Shown here: positions 34,878 to 46,335 of the stretch, piece by piece
How the letters are laid out: each line of letters starts with the position of its first letter
Position numbering within the stretch: the first letter of the stretch is position 1
NCBI GenBank assembly: GCA_940337035.1
Contig: OW679197.1
Span: 42,228,466 to 42,292,465 of the forward strand
DNA: 64,000 nucleotides
Reading direction: 5' to 3'
From: Agriotes lineatus
Taxonomy: Eukaryota > Arthropoda > Insecta > Coleoptera > Elateridae
Translations under genes and position numbers: made by a program
Notes under the pieces: generated by a model
What the model was told of the DNA's origin: nothing
Seen by the model: only the letters and a program-made list of their open reading frames with translations
Databases searched by the model: none

Positions 34878-36688
34878 TTTATTTGATTTGCTTTCTGTTT
34901 TGATATATGTTTTAAAGTCAATATATTTATGTAAGCAGATTGGTGTTTTTATGTGGATTGTTTGGAGTGAGTTTCAGCCCGAGAACACTACGCGGGGTGG
35001 GCACCTTTCTGTTTTGTTAAATAGTAATGTTTTATATTAAAAGAGTTTCATGTTCACTGAGCTAGCTAAATAGAATAACAGAGCAAACAATTATCCAAAT
35101 ATTAAGGCGTACGAGACGCCTTGTTTAAATTTAGAGTTACTACGCGAGGAGTTAGCAAAAGCCGCAATACAACGTGGAATGACAAACTCTCAATAATGAA
35201 CACAATGAAATATTCGACCAAGTAAATCCGAAATTGAAGTGAGTAGGTGCTTTAACTAAGACTAAAAAGAAAGGTAATGGAAATCAAACATTACAAACGC
35301 GCCGTTTAGTATTAAAAAACAATAAGCTTTTAATACTAAACGACGCGGAAAATTATTCTCTTTAATTTAGTACCACTACCATTTTTCCATTAAAATGATT
35401 AGCAGGAATATGCATAACCGTGATAAGCCATGTAAATTTCATATGTTTAGAGGTATGACCAACCACCCCGTATAACATATCATACATTCATGGTCATTTG
35501 ACAACATTCTTATAGTAGGCTAAGCAGCAGTAATAAATTAAAAAAGGAAATTGTCGGAAATGCAGACGAAAAATACGAACATATGAAAACCTATTTTTAT
35601 ACAGCATTCAGGGAAAGAGAACAGATACATCGTAAACAACCAAACTGGTGGAACGCAAACATAGATTGAAGAAAAGAGACACCTTTATTGTAGGTGGTTA
35701 TTTACTAAGGGCAAAAAGCACTCCTGGTGCGAATGTACGGAAGTAAAAAAGATAGTAGAAAGAAATAAAAATAAGACGTGGCGAAGAAAATGCGCCGAAA
35801 TAAATAGTTATTATTATAACATTTTCGTACTACGATTTTCAACTCAGAATTATACAAGGAATATTGCTACTGAAGCTTTAGTGGCCATTGCGGGACACTC
35901 TGTATATTAGCTTGCAAAGGTTGTATATTAATTTTTAAGCTCATTTCTTCAACACTTTGGAAGGTCTATATCTTACCATAGATTATGGGCGCGTTAAGGT
36001 TATACATATACCTTATGCCAGAAAACAGCCGCAGTGTTACTTTCTTAAAAGTATTTCATTTTTCATACAAAATATAGTCCGAAGTGACAATATCGAGTAA
36101 ATTCGAGAAGAGAGGAGGGGCAATGTATTTCGAACAGAGCAATGGTTACTGTATTGCAGAGAATTTGGCTCGTGTGGGCCAGCCTTGGATAGTAATAATA
36201 CGTTCTTTATTTTTGATTGTTTTTCAAACGTCTGAAAAGATTGACTCGGAATGTTATCTTTGCGATCTCAAAACGATACTGCGTCATTTATTCCACACAA
36301 AGTTGAGGCTTGAACTTTTTTAGAGGCGATTTGAGCCTTCTTACTGAATTGAAACCATTTCACTGTCACAAGTTTTTCAAAAGACAGCCTCAAAGTGATC
36401 CTATGTAGCAGTTGTTGCATACACCTTTGAGACTCACTGCTTTTACGAGCTTAATTTTTTCATGAAACAGATAACAGTTTGTTACTGCAATTTTGACGTC
36501 AGGCCTACTTTTGGCTTATTTACTCACGTTAGCCCTAGCAATCTCAACTAATCTTAGTTTCCTTTGCAAGCTACTTATTGGCTATGCAAATTTAAAGAAT
36601 AAAGGTTGCAGTAAGAATTGCAGATGAACGTTGCAGTTGAACTCTTGCATTTCCTCTCCTCGTGTTATGTGATGTGTCTCGGTGCTGA
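34878..36688. other. Unannotated spacer between two LTR elements
   Basis: Mostly non-coding. One hairpin at about 35300-35350 pairs CCGTTTAGTATTAAAA with TTTTAATACTAAACGACG. No gene supported; a weak LINE-linker-like stretch near 35540-35760 was not convincing. Confidence 0.3.
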
Positions 36689-36693
36689 CAGGG

Positions 36694-36925
36694 ATTATGT
36701 TAGGTGATACCTTGGGTAAGTGCTTACGAAGTAGTTCCCAGCCCCAGGTTCAAGCTTCTTAGAATCTTTAGTGATAAGAAATGTTATATAAGCATGTACA
36801 CACAGTTCTTATGCCAGTTCTTATGTCAGTTAGCATCTAGTAGACACATTGTAAACTGCATTTTGTAACTCCGTAACTTGAATAAATTAATTTTTTTGAT
36901 TTAACAAGTTTCGTAAATTATAATT
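36694..36925 (+). repeat. 5' LTR of the errantivirus-type element
   Basis: 232 bp, ATTATGTTAG to TTATAATT, with short inverted ends (ATTAT/ATAAT). It contains AATAAATTAATTT near its end, a likely polyadenylation signal. Confidence 0.9.
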
Positions 36926-36943
36926 GGCGCAGTCGGTAGGATG
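36926..36943 (+). other. Primer-binding site (tRNA-Ser type)
   Basis: GGCGCAGTCGGTAGGATG directly abuts the 5' LTR, whose last T completes TGGCGCAGTCGG, the tRNA-Ser complement used by 17.6-group elements. Confidence 0.8.
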
Positions 36944-37719
36944 GTCAAAAATTAAAGACAAAAATCGCTTCAATTTTGTGTTTCAACACTTAATTGGCCA
37001 TCCGAACAACGAACCAAGAAGACATCTGTAATTCGAAGAGGGGAACCAGAATCGTCCACATTCGAGAGCCAGAGCCTTCATTCAACAATCCAGGACTCAA
37101 CAGGCCCAAAATCGCCCAGAGAGCCCTACAACGCAGGACCAGCCCTCCAAACATCGAGTACGCTGAGCCCGCACGAGGTGACAACGCCCCGGACTAGCAT
37201 CGCTGGGTCCAGTCACGTACTCAAGGAACATGAGTACAATTACAACGATACTAATGTAAGATAAATTTTATTAGCAAGTGCAAAAGTGGCTTTATTTTGC
37301 TAGATATAACCGCTCATTTTGGAGCAAAGTTGTTAAAATAATCATTTTACTTTTAAGCATCTAATAACCGAATTCAATTGATTTATCAACACATTCTCAG
37401 GAGAATTGTTGTTAATAATTGTGTTCGTTATTAGCCATTGCAACTCTTAAACAAATTCAGGTGCAGTTAGCTGTAAGCCAGATCAGTAAGCGTTACTGAT
37501 AGAGTAACTTAATCTCTTACTGTGCTAGCACTGCATGCGTAGGATTTCTAAAAATAAAATTGCAAGCCCCGCTTTAAAGCAAGTGCATTGGTTTCCTAAA
37601 CGGGAGTAAATACACCATTCACTTGTTGCGAAGCAATAAAACGACGTTTAATTTTAAGACAGAATTGTTAAACGTTAGGTAGCAAATAAGCAAATTATTC
37701 GCGAACAAATTAAAATTTT
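36944..37719 (+). other. Untranslated leader of the errantivirus-type element
   Basis: 776 bp between primer site and gag. It has short frames on both strands (36994-37197) without family resemblance. In related elements a splice donor for the env mRNA lies here, but none could be fixed. Confidence 0.4.
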
Positions 37720-38904
37720 ATGCAAGGAGACGACGATCTTCTCCAGCTTTTCGAAAATTTAAATATTCAAGAAGTACCTCCCGCAGTACCAGTAAATATG
37801 GCACAAGCATTTCATTTGGAGTACCTCAAGACAGTACCAGAATTTGACGGCACTTCTTACAAACTATCGGAGTACGTGAGAGCCGCCGAAGTTATAATAA
37901 CGCATTTCTTTCCTGAGGGACAAGGAGACGCTTTTCTACAAACATTATTATTATCTGCACTGCGAACAAAACTAACCGGCAGAGCATTGTTAATTACAAG
38001 CGGACGTGAAATACCAACCTGGATAGCATTAAAAACGCTATTACAACAATCATTTGCGGACCAGAGATCTGAAGATTCATTGCTAAGGGATCTCATGCTA
38101 TTAAAGCAGAAAAACGAAACAGCGCAGGAGTATTTTGAAAAATGCCAGCAAGTTAAAAGTTTATTGTATTCCAACGTGCAATTAAACGAACCAGCCGCAG
38201 CAGTTCGAGCAACGAAAAGAACGCTTTACGACAGTTTAACACTAAAAGCATTTTTAACCGGACTCAAGGAGCCTATGGGAAGTTTCTTACGAGCCAGAGG
38301 ACCAACTACTCTTGACATCGCAATTAAATATTTAATAGAAGAGGAAAATGTAAATTACAACAAAAATCGAGACTCATCAGAACAATATAAACAACAAGCT
38401 AAAAAACCATTTCCACCGTATAATTTAAGACTAAGCAATCCGAGCCAGGCATGGCAACCAGCACCAAGAAATTTTAACCAATTTCCCAGTTACACACATC
38501 AAATGCCACAACCTATACAAAGAAATAATTTTCCAATTAATTCGAGACCGCAACAGCAGCAGCAGCCTCAACAACGAAATGTATTTGCACCCAGAAACAC
38601 AGAAGTTAGGCATCTACCAAAACCAACACCAATGGACACTAGTTCGAGTAACACCAGAAGAACAATACAACCACCAAATAGATTTATTCCTTCAGCACAG
38701 AATTCGTTTACACCTAGAGCTACATCGTACATTAGGCAGTCAAATCAACCTAGAAACTTTATTTCGGAAGAGTTACACTTTCAAGAGAACCCCGAGGAAG
38801 AGGACAACATTCAGGAATATTATTACGAAGAGGAACAAGAAGAAGATAATTACTACGAAGAACAGGATTTTACTTTACCTGCCCAGAACAACGACGACAC
38901 GTAG
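37720..38904 (+). CDS. gag: Errantiviral Gag
   Basis: A single open frame of 394 residues from ATG to TAG. Gag forms the capsid shell that packages the element RNA. Residues 25-215 form the helical capsid-like part (EFDGTSYKLSEYVRAAEVII, then LLRDLMLLKQKNETAQEYFE). Residues 215-330 are rich in Gln, Asn and Pro, including a polyglutamine run. The C-terminus (about 345-385) is strongly acidic with Tyr (EYYYEEEQEEDNYYEEQ). There is no CCHC zinc knuckle, as is usual for this clade. It is intact. The downstream pol frame is -1 relative to gag and overlaps its end. Confidence 0.88.
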   Translation: MQGDDDLLQLFENLNIQEVPPAVPVNMAQAFHLEYLKTVPEFDGTSYKLSEYVRAAEVIITHFFPEGQGDAFLQTLLLSALRTKLTGRALLITSGREIPTWIALKTLLQQSFADQRSEDSLLRDLMLLKQKNETAQEYFEKCQQVKSLLYSNVQLNEPAAAVRATKRTLYDSLTLKAFLTGLKEPMGSFLRARGPTTLDIAIKYLIEEENVNYNKNRDSSEQYKQQAKKPFPPYNLRLSNPSQAWQPAPRNFNQFPSYTHQMPQPIQRNNFPINSRPQQQQQPQQRNVFAPRNTEVRHLPKPTPMDTSSSNTRRTIQPPNRFIPSAQNSFTPRATSYIRQSNQPRNFISEELHFQENPEEEDNIQEYYYEEEQEEDNYYEEQDFTLPAQNNDDT

Positions 38905-41450
38905 CGCAACCAATAAATGATCAATCGCCAGGAGTAATTATAGAAGTTAACAACCAAAATTCAACGTTACCATGTATTTACATTCCACAACTCAAATCAA
39001 ACTTTTTAATCGACACCGGAGCATCTAAAACTCTTATCAAACCAGAAGTAGCATATAAATATTTCCCGGAGTTAATTGTAGAAGAACCGTTCCAAATTCA
39101 GACAGCACACCAAATTTCATCTCATCAAGAAACTGCAACTATTCAATTACCATCAATATTCAAAGTGTCATTAACTCATAAATTTCATCTATTTAATTTC
39201 GACAATAAATACGACGGACTCATTGGAATAGATTTGCTAAAGAAATTAAAAGGAACAATAAATTTTGAAGAAAACCTTTTGGAAACACCACAGACCCACA
39301 TCCGATTATATTCAATGGAAATAATCAATCAAGATTTGAATCATAAAATTACAATACCAGCAAGATCAGAATGTTTTGTAAAAATACCTGTAAATAGAAA
39401 CATTCATGAGGGAATAATTGAACATACAAAATTAAACAAATATTTAGAAATTCCGACTTCATATGTCACAGTGCAAAATTACTTTGCAACTACATCAGTG
39501 ATCAATACTAGTGATCAAGAAATAACACACACCATAATGAACCCTATACCTATCGAAATCGTGGAAGAAAATAACGACACCCTATCGCTAAATTATCAGG
39601 AGTCATCGATCGACCACTCAGCATCACCATGCAATATTAAAAGGATACAAAGAGAAAATTTACAACAATTACGCTTGGAACATTTAAACAGCGAGGAAGC
39701 TACATTAATAAAAAATCTGTGTGAAGACTTCAAAGATATTTTCTATTGCGACCAAATTCCACTGTCCTTTACAAACCAAATTAAACACGAAATTAGGACA
39801 ACTGACGAAACACCTATATATACTAAGAATTATCGATATCCAGAAGTACACAAGAAAGAAGTAAGGCGACAAATTGACAAAATGTTGAAAGATCAAATAA
39901 TCGAACCATCAACATCACCATGGAGTTCACCTCTTTGGGTTGTTCCAAAAAAGGTCGATGCATCAGGAAAACAAAAGTGGAGAATAGTTATCGACTACCG
40001 AAAACTAAACGAAAAAACTATCGACGACAAGTACCCATTGCCTAATATCAATGATTTACTTGACAAATTAGGAAAATGCCAATACTTTACAACGCTTGAC
40101 TTAGCATCAGGATTCCACCAAATCGAAGTAGAACAAAAGGACATCCCTAAAACCGCATTTAATACAGAAAATGGGCATTACCAGTTCAAACGGGTTCCAT
40201 TCGGCCTTAAAAATGCGCCGTCATCGTTTCAAAGAGTTATGGACAACATACTACGAGGTATCCAAAACGAAAAATGTTTAGTATACCTTGATGACATCAT
40301 TATTTTTTCGACATCACTCCAAGAACACATTTCCAGATTAAAAGAAGTATTTCTGCGACTACGAAAGACAAATTTTAAAATCCAATTGGACAAAAGCGAG
40401 TTTCTAAAAAGAGAAGTTCAATATTTAGGACACATTATCACCCCCGAAGGTGTGGAACCCAATCCCGATAAGATAAAGGCTATCAAAAACTATCCTATAC
40501 CAAAAACTCAAAAGGAAATAAAAGGATTCTTAGGACTGCTAGGTTATTACCGAAAATTTATTAAGGATTTTGCAAAATTAACGAAACCACTAACTAAATG
40601 TTTGAAAAAAGGAGCAGTAGTTATGTTATCACCGGAATATAAAGAAGCTTTCGAAAAATGTAAAACTATTTTATGCAACAAACCTATACTTCAATACCCA
40701 GATTTTGAAAAGGAATTTAATCTAACTACAGACGCATCCAACTTTGCAATTGGAGCCGTACTTTCGCAAGGACCTATAGGCAAGGATTTACCCGTTTCAT
40801 ACGCTTCAAGAACGTTAAACGAATCAGAGGAAAAATATTCAACAATCGAGAAAGAATTATTAGCAATAATTTGGGCAACCAAATACTTCAGACCGTACCT
40901 TTATGGACGAAAATTCAAAATCATCACGGATCATAAACCATTACAATGGCTTAATTCATTAAAGGAACCAAATTCTAAACTTGCAAGAAGGAGACTTAGA
41001 CTGGAAGAATTCGACTATGATGTTATTTATAAAAAAGGAAAACATAACACGAACGCTGATGCCCTATCACGCATAAAATTGAATCTTATCGACACAAAAC
41101 CAATGATCGTTAATTTCGATACCACCATGGTAGACTTATTAAATGAAGTAATAAACGAGACCTCCATTGAACATGTTAACGAAACACCCTCGAGTTCAAA
41201 CAAGGAATTTCAAGCTGTACCAGAAATATCAGATGACAATCAATCAATAAATACGACTCATTTCAAAAATCAAGAACCGCACTTTTACAAATGCGTAACA
41301 AAAAGAAACAATAAAAATAACTCTAAGAAAATTACATTTAACATCAACGACAAAGTGCTTATTAAAACCAACGCCAGGAATAAAACAATTAGAAGCTCAA
41401 ATCGAAGAAAACGCAATTCACCGAGCGGAGATGTATTCGATAATCAATAA
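38852..41450 (+). pseudogene. pol: Errantiviral Pol with integrase core deleted
   Basis: Open in the -1 frame relative to gag from about 38852, so expression would need -1 frameshifting in the overlap 38852-38904. The protease active site is FLIDTGASKTLI (about 39003). RT motifs are SPWSSPLWVVPKK, IVIDYRKLNEKT, TTLDLASGFHQIEV, PFGLKNAPSSFQR and YLDDIIIF (40282-40305), all with catalytic Asp kept. RNase H has TTDASNFAIGAVLSQG and TDHKPLQWL, ending ADALSRI near 41070. Instead of the zinc-binding and DDE parts of integrase, about 80 linker residues run directly into FNINDKVLIKTNARNKT, an integrase C-terminal-like stretch, then stop. Protease, RT and RNase H could still work; integration could not. 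Confidence 0.88.
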
Positions 41451-41480
41451 TTGATCCTGAGAACTTAGAAGCCAATTTAA

Positions 41481-42416
41481 TATTTATCCAGAATAAAATA
41501 CAAGGACAACAATTGCCATTTAAAAATCTACCGAAAAAATTTACCTTTATACGAAGACATTATTGCAGTCAAAGCATATCAAATAAAATCCAGAATCGTA
41601 TTTATTTTGGAAATACCTCTAATAAATCCGGATATCTACGATTACGATCATCTTTACCCATTACCTGTGAAAACCGATCAACATTTCCAAATAATTATAC
41701 CACAGAAAATGTATTTGCTTTACAACGAAAATAATTACATTTCCACGGACGAATCCTGCAAAAAACTACGCAACGGCGAACACCTATGTAAAATCCAAGA
41801 AAAAATCAATTCAGAAGAACCACTTTGCGAAGCTCAACTCATTTCATTTATAAAAAATAATGTATGTAAAACCGAAATATTTACATTAGAGCATTTTAAA
41901 ACACAGAAAATCGCCCAAGATTCATGGTTACTGATTGCCGATAGAGAATTAATATCCACAATCACTTGTGAAAATAGTAAGCAGAAGATGCCGCTAAATG
42001 GAAATTACATTATACAAATACCGCCAAAATGTGAACTAAAAATAGAAAACAAGGTACTGAGGACAAATTATTATTCTAATTCCGTAAACGAGATAATTCG
42101 GTTGCCGATGATAAACTCCACGCCTACCGAAGAACAACAAATAAATAATAAACTCCCATCGATACATCTGGAGAATATCGATCTAGACGACATATTCACT
42201 TTAAAAAGTAAGCTAAAAGACTTGCGTAAAAAAGTGTATAAACCGAATTTTGACGGACATTTATATATTAGTAATAGTGTATTTTTTATGTTAATCTTAG
42301 TTATAGCCGCAATTTTGTTCACTTTATATAAATATAATAAACTGCCTGCTTTATGTAATAAAAATAGCATAGATAAATTAGGGCCAAAACCAGTCGAAAT
42401 TATAATAAAAATGTAA
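41481..42416 (+). pseudogene. env: Errantiviral Env, C-terminal part only
   Basis: The frame is open from 41481 to the TAA at 42414 but has no suitable upstream ATG. It resembles the C-terminal half of errantiviral envelope proteins, which are related to baculovirus F proteins. The sequence DYDHLYPLPVKT is characteristic of the group, followed by a Cys-rich ectodomain (CKKLRNGEHLCK, then CEAQ, VCKTE, CENSK, PKCEL). A transmembrane helix (VFFMLILVIAAILFTLYKY, about 42280-42336) and a short cytoplasmic tail end it. The signal peptide, proteolytic cleavage site and fusion region are gone, having been lost in the same deletion that removed the integrase core. It is not a functional entry protein. 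Confidence 0.8.
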
Positions 42417-42440
42417 TTTTACCATAATTTCTGCTCTAAT

Positions 42441-42450
42441 GAAGGGAGGG
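42441..42450 (+). other. Polypurine tract
   Basis: GAAGGGAGGG immediately before the 3' LTR. Confidence 0.8.
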
Positions 42451-42682
42451 ATTATGTTAGGTGATACCTTGGGTAAGTGCTTACGAAGTAGTTCCCAGCC
42501 CCAGGTTCAAGCTTCTTAGAATCTTTAGTGATAAGAAATGTTATATAAGCATGTACACACAGTTCTTATGTCAGTTCTTATGTCAGTTAGCATCTAGTAG
42601 ACACATTGTAAACTGCATTTTGTAACTCCGTAACTTGAATAAATTAATTTTTTTGATTTAACAAGTTTCGTAAATTATAATT
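42451..42682 (+). repeat. 3' LTR of the errantivirus-type element
   Basis: 232 bp, same as the 5' LTR except for one noticed T for C change. Followed by the CAGGG target duplication. Confidence 0.9.
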
Positions 42683-42687
42683 CAGGG

Positions 42688-44028
42688 CCCTCTGAAAGAG
42701 GTACTTGGGTTAATTATTTCAGGGAACCCGATATTTACCGTATAAATCGAGCATCTAGTTTGACATGTTGAGGTTGACAGCTGGTATTTGAGGGGACTAG
42801 GTGGTGTTTATTGTACCACTTGTGTGAATTTATTTGACAATCCATTTCCGATATTGCGTTGTCTGGCTTATCTGAGCGAATCTGCACGTGATATCTCATA
42901 TCGAATAGCTTTTCAAACGTTTTATGTTGTGTTCTGGCGTACTGCATAACCTGCTTCTCGAAGTTGTGCATTTGGATGCGGTAAGCGTTGGTACGGTCGT
43001 TTAGTCACTTCTATCCGACAAACCGGTTTTGTTTTGGATTTTCAGGTGAACTAGGATTAGCTAAAATCCAACCGAAATCGTAAAAGATCTAGCGTCGAAC
43101 TCTTTGAGGGGACTGGTGAATCAGTGATCGCTGTGCCTTCGTTATTTCTTCCCTATTCTTATCGTTGGGTTAAATAAATGGAATTTGGAATAAACACCAT
43201 GTAGGTGGATTAATATAGAAACAAAAAGCAGTTTTTGCTAAGTCGTGCCATGAACGCAGTTGGCAATTTGGCTTCACACATTTTAATTCCATTCTAGATG
43301 GTTTTCAACAAATCAGTACCTTCTTCGAAATTGAATGGTGTCTTTTTTGTTACAGGTCTTTTTCTAATTTTTTAGTTTTTATAGAATTTTCTAGCTTTCG
43401 GACTTTCGCATGGAAGACGTTGCTTTTCTTTTTGGATGAATTTTATAATTCACTATGGACTTGGTTAGCTGAAATCTCCAGTTTATGTAATTGGTGGCGA
43501 TTACGGTTCAGCTTAAACGTCGCTTTCGTAATCTGCACGATTTCTCTACGTTGATACCGTTCTATTCAGCAGTTAGGCGAGGTTGAAGTCATATTAATTT
43601 TCTTGATCAACGTTGGATGCAACAAATAAGCAAGGCTGCGATAGGGTACTATACTTTATACTATAACTATATTGTTGACACAATTCAAAAACTTATGGGA
43701 GTTAATAAGTTTATGAATCGGCGATATTGACATTTTTCTGTTTATGCCGGTTTTACCATTTATGTATTAATACAGTAGTAATTTTTATACGTATTTCATT
43801 CGTATCTTGCGCTTTGTTTATTTGTGCGTTAAAGTTCATTTAGAATTATAAATTAGATCATTATGCTGTGAACGCAGCGTACTAACGCCATGGGGTTAGT
43901 ATTGGGTTGGACCCAATTACCTACGTACCTTGTCTTTAAATACCTTGGATACAACAATGTAGGTTGCGATTACCAGTTCACGAGGGACTCTTTCAATTTT
44001 GATTCGTGAGTAGTTAAACAATATATGT
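42688..44028. other. Unannotated spacer
   Basis: No gene or repeat recognised. Short frames (e.g. 42735-42971, minus) lack motifs. Confidence 0.3.
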
Positions 44029-44300
44029 ATTACTTCTATATTGCTAGTACGGTCTGGGAACGGGCGAAAACATTACGGCGCCGACATAGTCTCACTCTGA
44101 GTACTACGCGTCTCGTGCGCATGCCTGAGAATTCGAACTCCGCCTTTAGAAGCGAATTTTAAACTTGACCGTGGGGTTCACTTTCCAACCGCGCGGACGA
44201 CGCTTGCGCACAGCTCACCAAGTACTTAGAAGAGTTGGTTGTCTGTCTCACTACGCTGTGCCGTCTCCACTTACAGGCGTTAGCAATATAGAAGTAATAC
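44029..44300. mobile_element. GC-rich MITE, copy 2 (inverted relative to 14555-14808)
   Basis: Ends TATTACTTCTATATTGCTAG and its inverse. The body contains AAAACATTACGGCGCCGACA and CTCCGCCTTTAGAAGCGAA, which are the reverse complements of parts of copy 1. Non-coding. Confidence 0.65.
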
Positions 44301-46331
44301 ATATATGAGTTTAACAGTCGAGTTGGTGGCGCCCGTATTCTGTTTTGATCACTCCCTCTTCCAGAGTAGCTTAGCCGGCCCGTTGAATGCTATTGGTGAC
44401 GTAACCGTTTTGGGTATTCAAAGCTCGCTATTGGCCTTATATTGAAGTGTTGCAAGATTATAGTTCATTTATTCTGTTGCTATTGCGTATTGGAGCGTTC
44501 AGCGGTGACAAATTTCACTTTCAAATATAGGTATATATGTTCAAATTTCATTAGATTCAGTTGGGATTTTAACGGCACTCACATATTGGTTTTTCCCAAT
44601 ACTTATTACAATTTCCATACATTACTTTCATTTTAAACCAAATTAATTTTAATAGCTTCCTTCTTTTTCGCATCAATTTGATGACCTAATAGATATTTTG
44701 TATTCATATAATCCTCAGATACTGGAAATACTCCCGCCGTATGCTAAACCTTTATTTGACACCTAAATAGTTAAGTTAATTATGAACCGCCCTGGTACTA
44801 TTCTGCAAAATGCTGTACTCAGGTTATGGCAAGCGTACGTTGAAATTTTGCTGACCCGTATAATAAAGGTTAGAGATCCGTAAACAGTGGATTAAAATTC
44901 TCCCTGGTTAGTGGTGTGAAATTTGTTGAGTCAAAAGTCGCATCAGAAGTTATTGAGCGTGAATTCTCCACACACAAAATTGTCTACGAGTTGATTTCTA
45001 ACGCCTGGCGAGTGTTTTCGAGTCTAATTTAAGGCTTTTAGTATGTTTCATAACGTACTTTAACTGCAAGTCAAATATCTACATATCTTCAATTTTTAAA
45101 GTGTATAGTTAGCATTATTCAAGCGATAAGGAAAATTAGTGTACCGAAGCATGTTTCGTTAAACTCATGGATGTGGTATGAAGTGCTATCATAAAGGCAC
45201 GCTGGCTGTTCATTAATTTCATGAATTACAAAAGCGTTTCAGGGACAAACATGAATGACTCCCCAGAATAGCACACGTCAAAATAGCTTTAAATTGAGTA
45301 CATTAAGTTCATGAATGTAAATTCAAATTGCACCTGTGCACAAGTCCAGGTGTTACGGACACAGTCTAAGCACTCGAGCGGCATTAATCAATTAAAATAA
45401 GGAGACAAAGCTATTTATACCAGCACCAAAGCAGCTCGTCGTTTAAAGCATCTACATGCAGACGTCACTGGCAAGTCTGCCAAATCTAAAATAAAATTTT
45501 CGATATATAAATGTGCATGTATAAACACACCTACATGGGGAGACCGATTCAGAATGTAAGCAGTTCGTACATCTGCGGAAATTACACTGCGATTAAAACT
45601 TTAGAGATCTACCTAAGAGGAATTTTAGTTACCTATACAATATGAGTTCCCGAATGTATGAAAAACGCAAGGTAAAAGAAAATGTTCAATTCGGTATGTT
45701 AATATCTTTATACTATTTATTCTGTAATTTTCGAAATTGTATTGATCAAAATGAACGTGCAATCTACGACATGTGTTTGTTGTTATTGCCTTGTATTCAT
45801 AAAATATTTTTGCTCGTAATATTTTTTCGGAATGTAGTAATACCCTTACCTACTATTCAATTACTGAAAATAAGCAGCATACCGTAGCCACTTGCATCAC
45901 AACAAATAAAACATTCGACAACACATATCAAGGAGAGAGACACGATTAAAGATGTTTCTAGCTTAAAAACATCAGAGATTGGACGAAAAACATCCCATGT
46001 TTTAATCAGAACTGCTCAAGATCGAATACATTTTGCTGAAATTACTGCTAAGAATTTATTAATTTTTTTTTTTAGTTTCATCGTTTATTTACAATCTGTT
46101 ATAACTTAACAATAAGTAAATGTTTTGATTAATAGTTAACCAACTAAACTACTACTGTCTTGCCGAGAATGATCCACCGATGATTCTCTTTTCTTATAAA
46201 ATTAGTTATGAACACGGTACTTTACCTTGTCATACATTTTTCATCGAATATTTTAAAAATAATGTAAAAAATTGCTATGTTAGCAGAACTGAATTTGTAT
46301 CACGAAATATGATCTACGTAGTGTTCTATTA
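44301..46331. other. Unannotated spacer
   Basis: AT-rich sequence with no supported gene. The ORFs at 44442-44636 and 45642-45887 have no recognisable motif. Confidence 0.3.
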
Positions 46332-46335
46332 AACT

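Larger units (their letters stand above)
36694..42682 (+). mobile_element. Errantivirus-type Gypsy element (17.6/297-like) with internal deletion
   Basis: Two 232-bp LTRs (36694-36925 and 42451-42682) differ at one noticed position (TTATGCCAG versus TTATGTCAG). CAGGG flanks both sides (36689-36693 and 42683-42687). GGCGCAGTCGGTAGGAT directly after the 5' LTR is the tRNA-Ser-type primer site used by 17.6-group errantiviruses, and GAAGGGAGGG precedes the 3' LTR. The order is gag, protease-RT-RNase H, the end of integrase, and the C-terminal half of env. Length is 5.99 kb against about 7-7.5 kb for complete relatives. The missing part spans the integrase core and the env N-terminus, so the copy cannot move on its own. 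Confidence 0.92.

Noticed and set aside
35540..35760. Possible LINE linker (KPNWWNANI-like sequence)
   Set aside because: Only a short WWN match with stops nearby; not enough to assign.
36994..37197. Overlapping 60-70 codon frames on both strands in the errantivirus leader
   Set aside because: Located between primer site and gag, with no family resemblance; probably chance frames in the leader.
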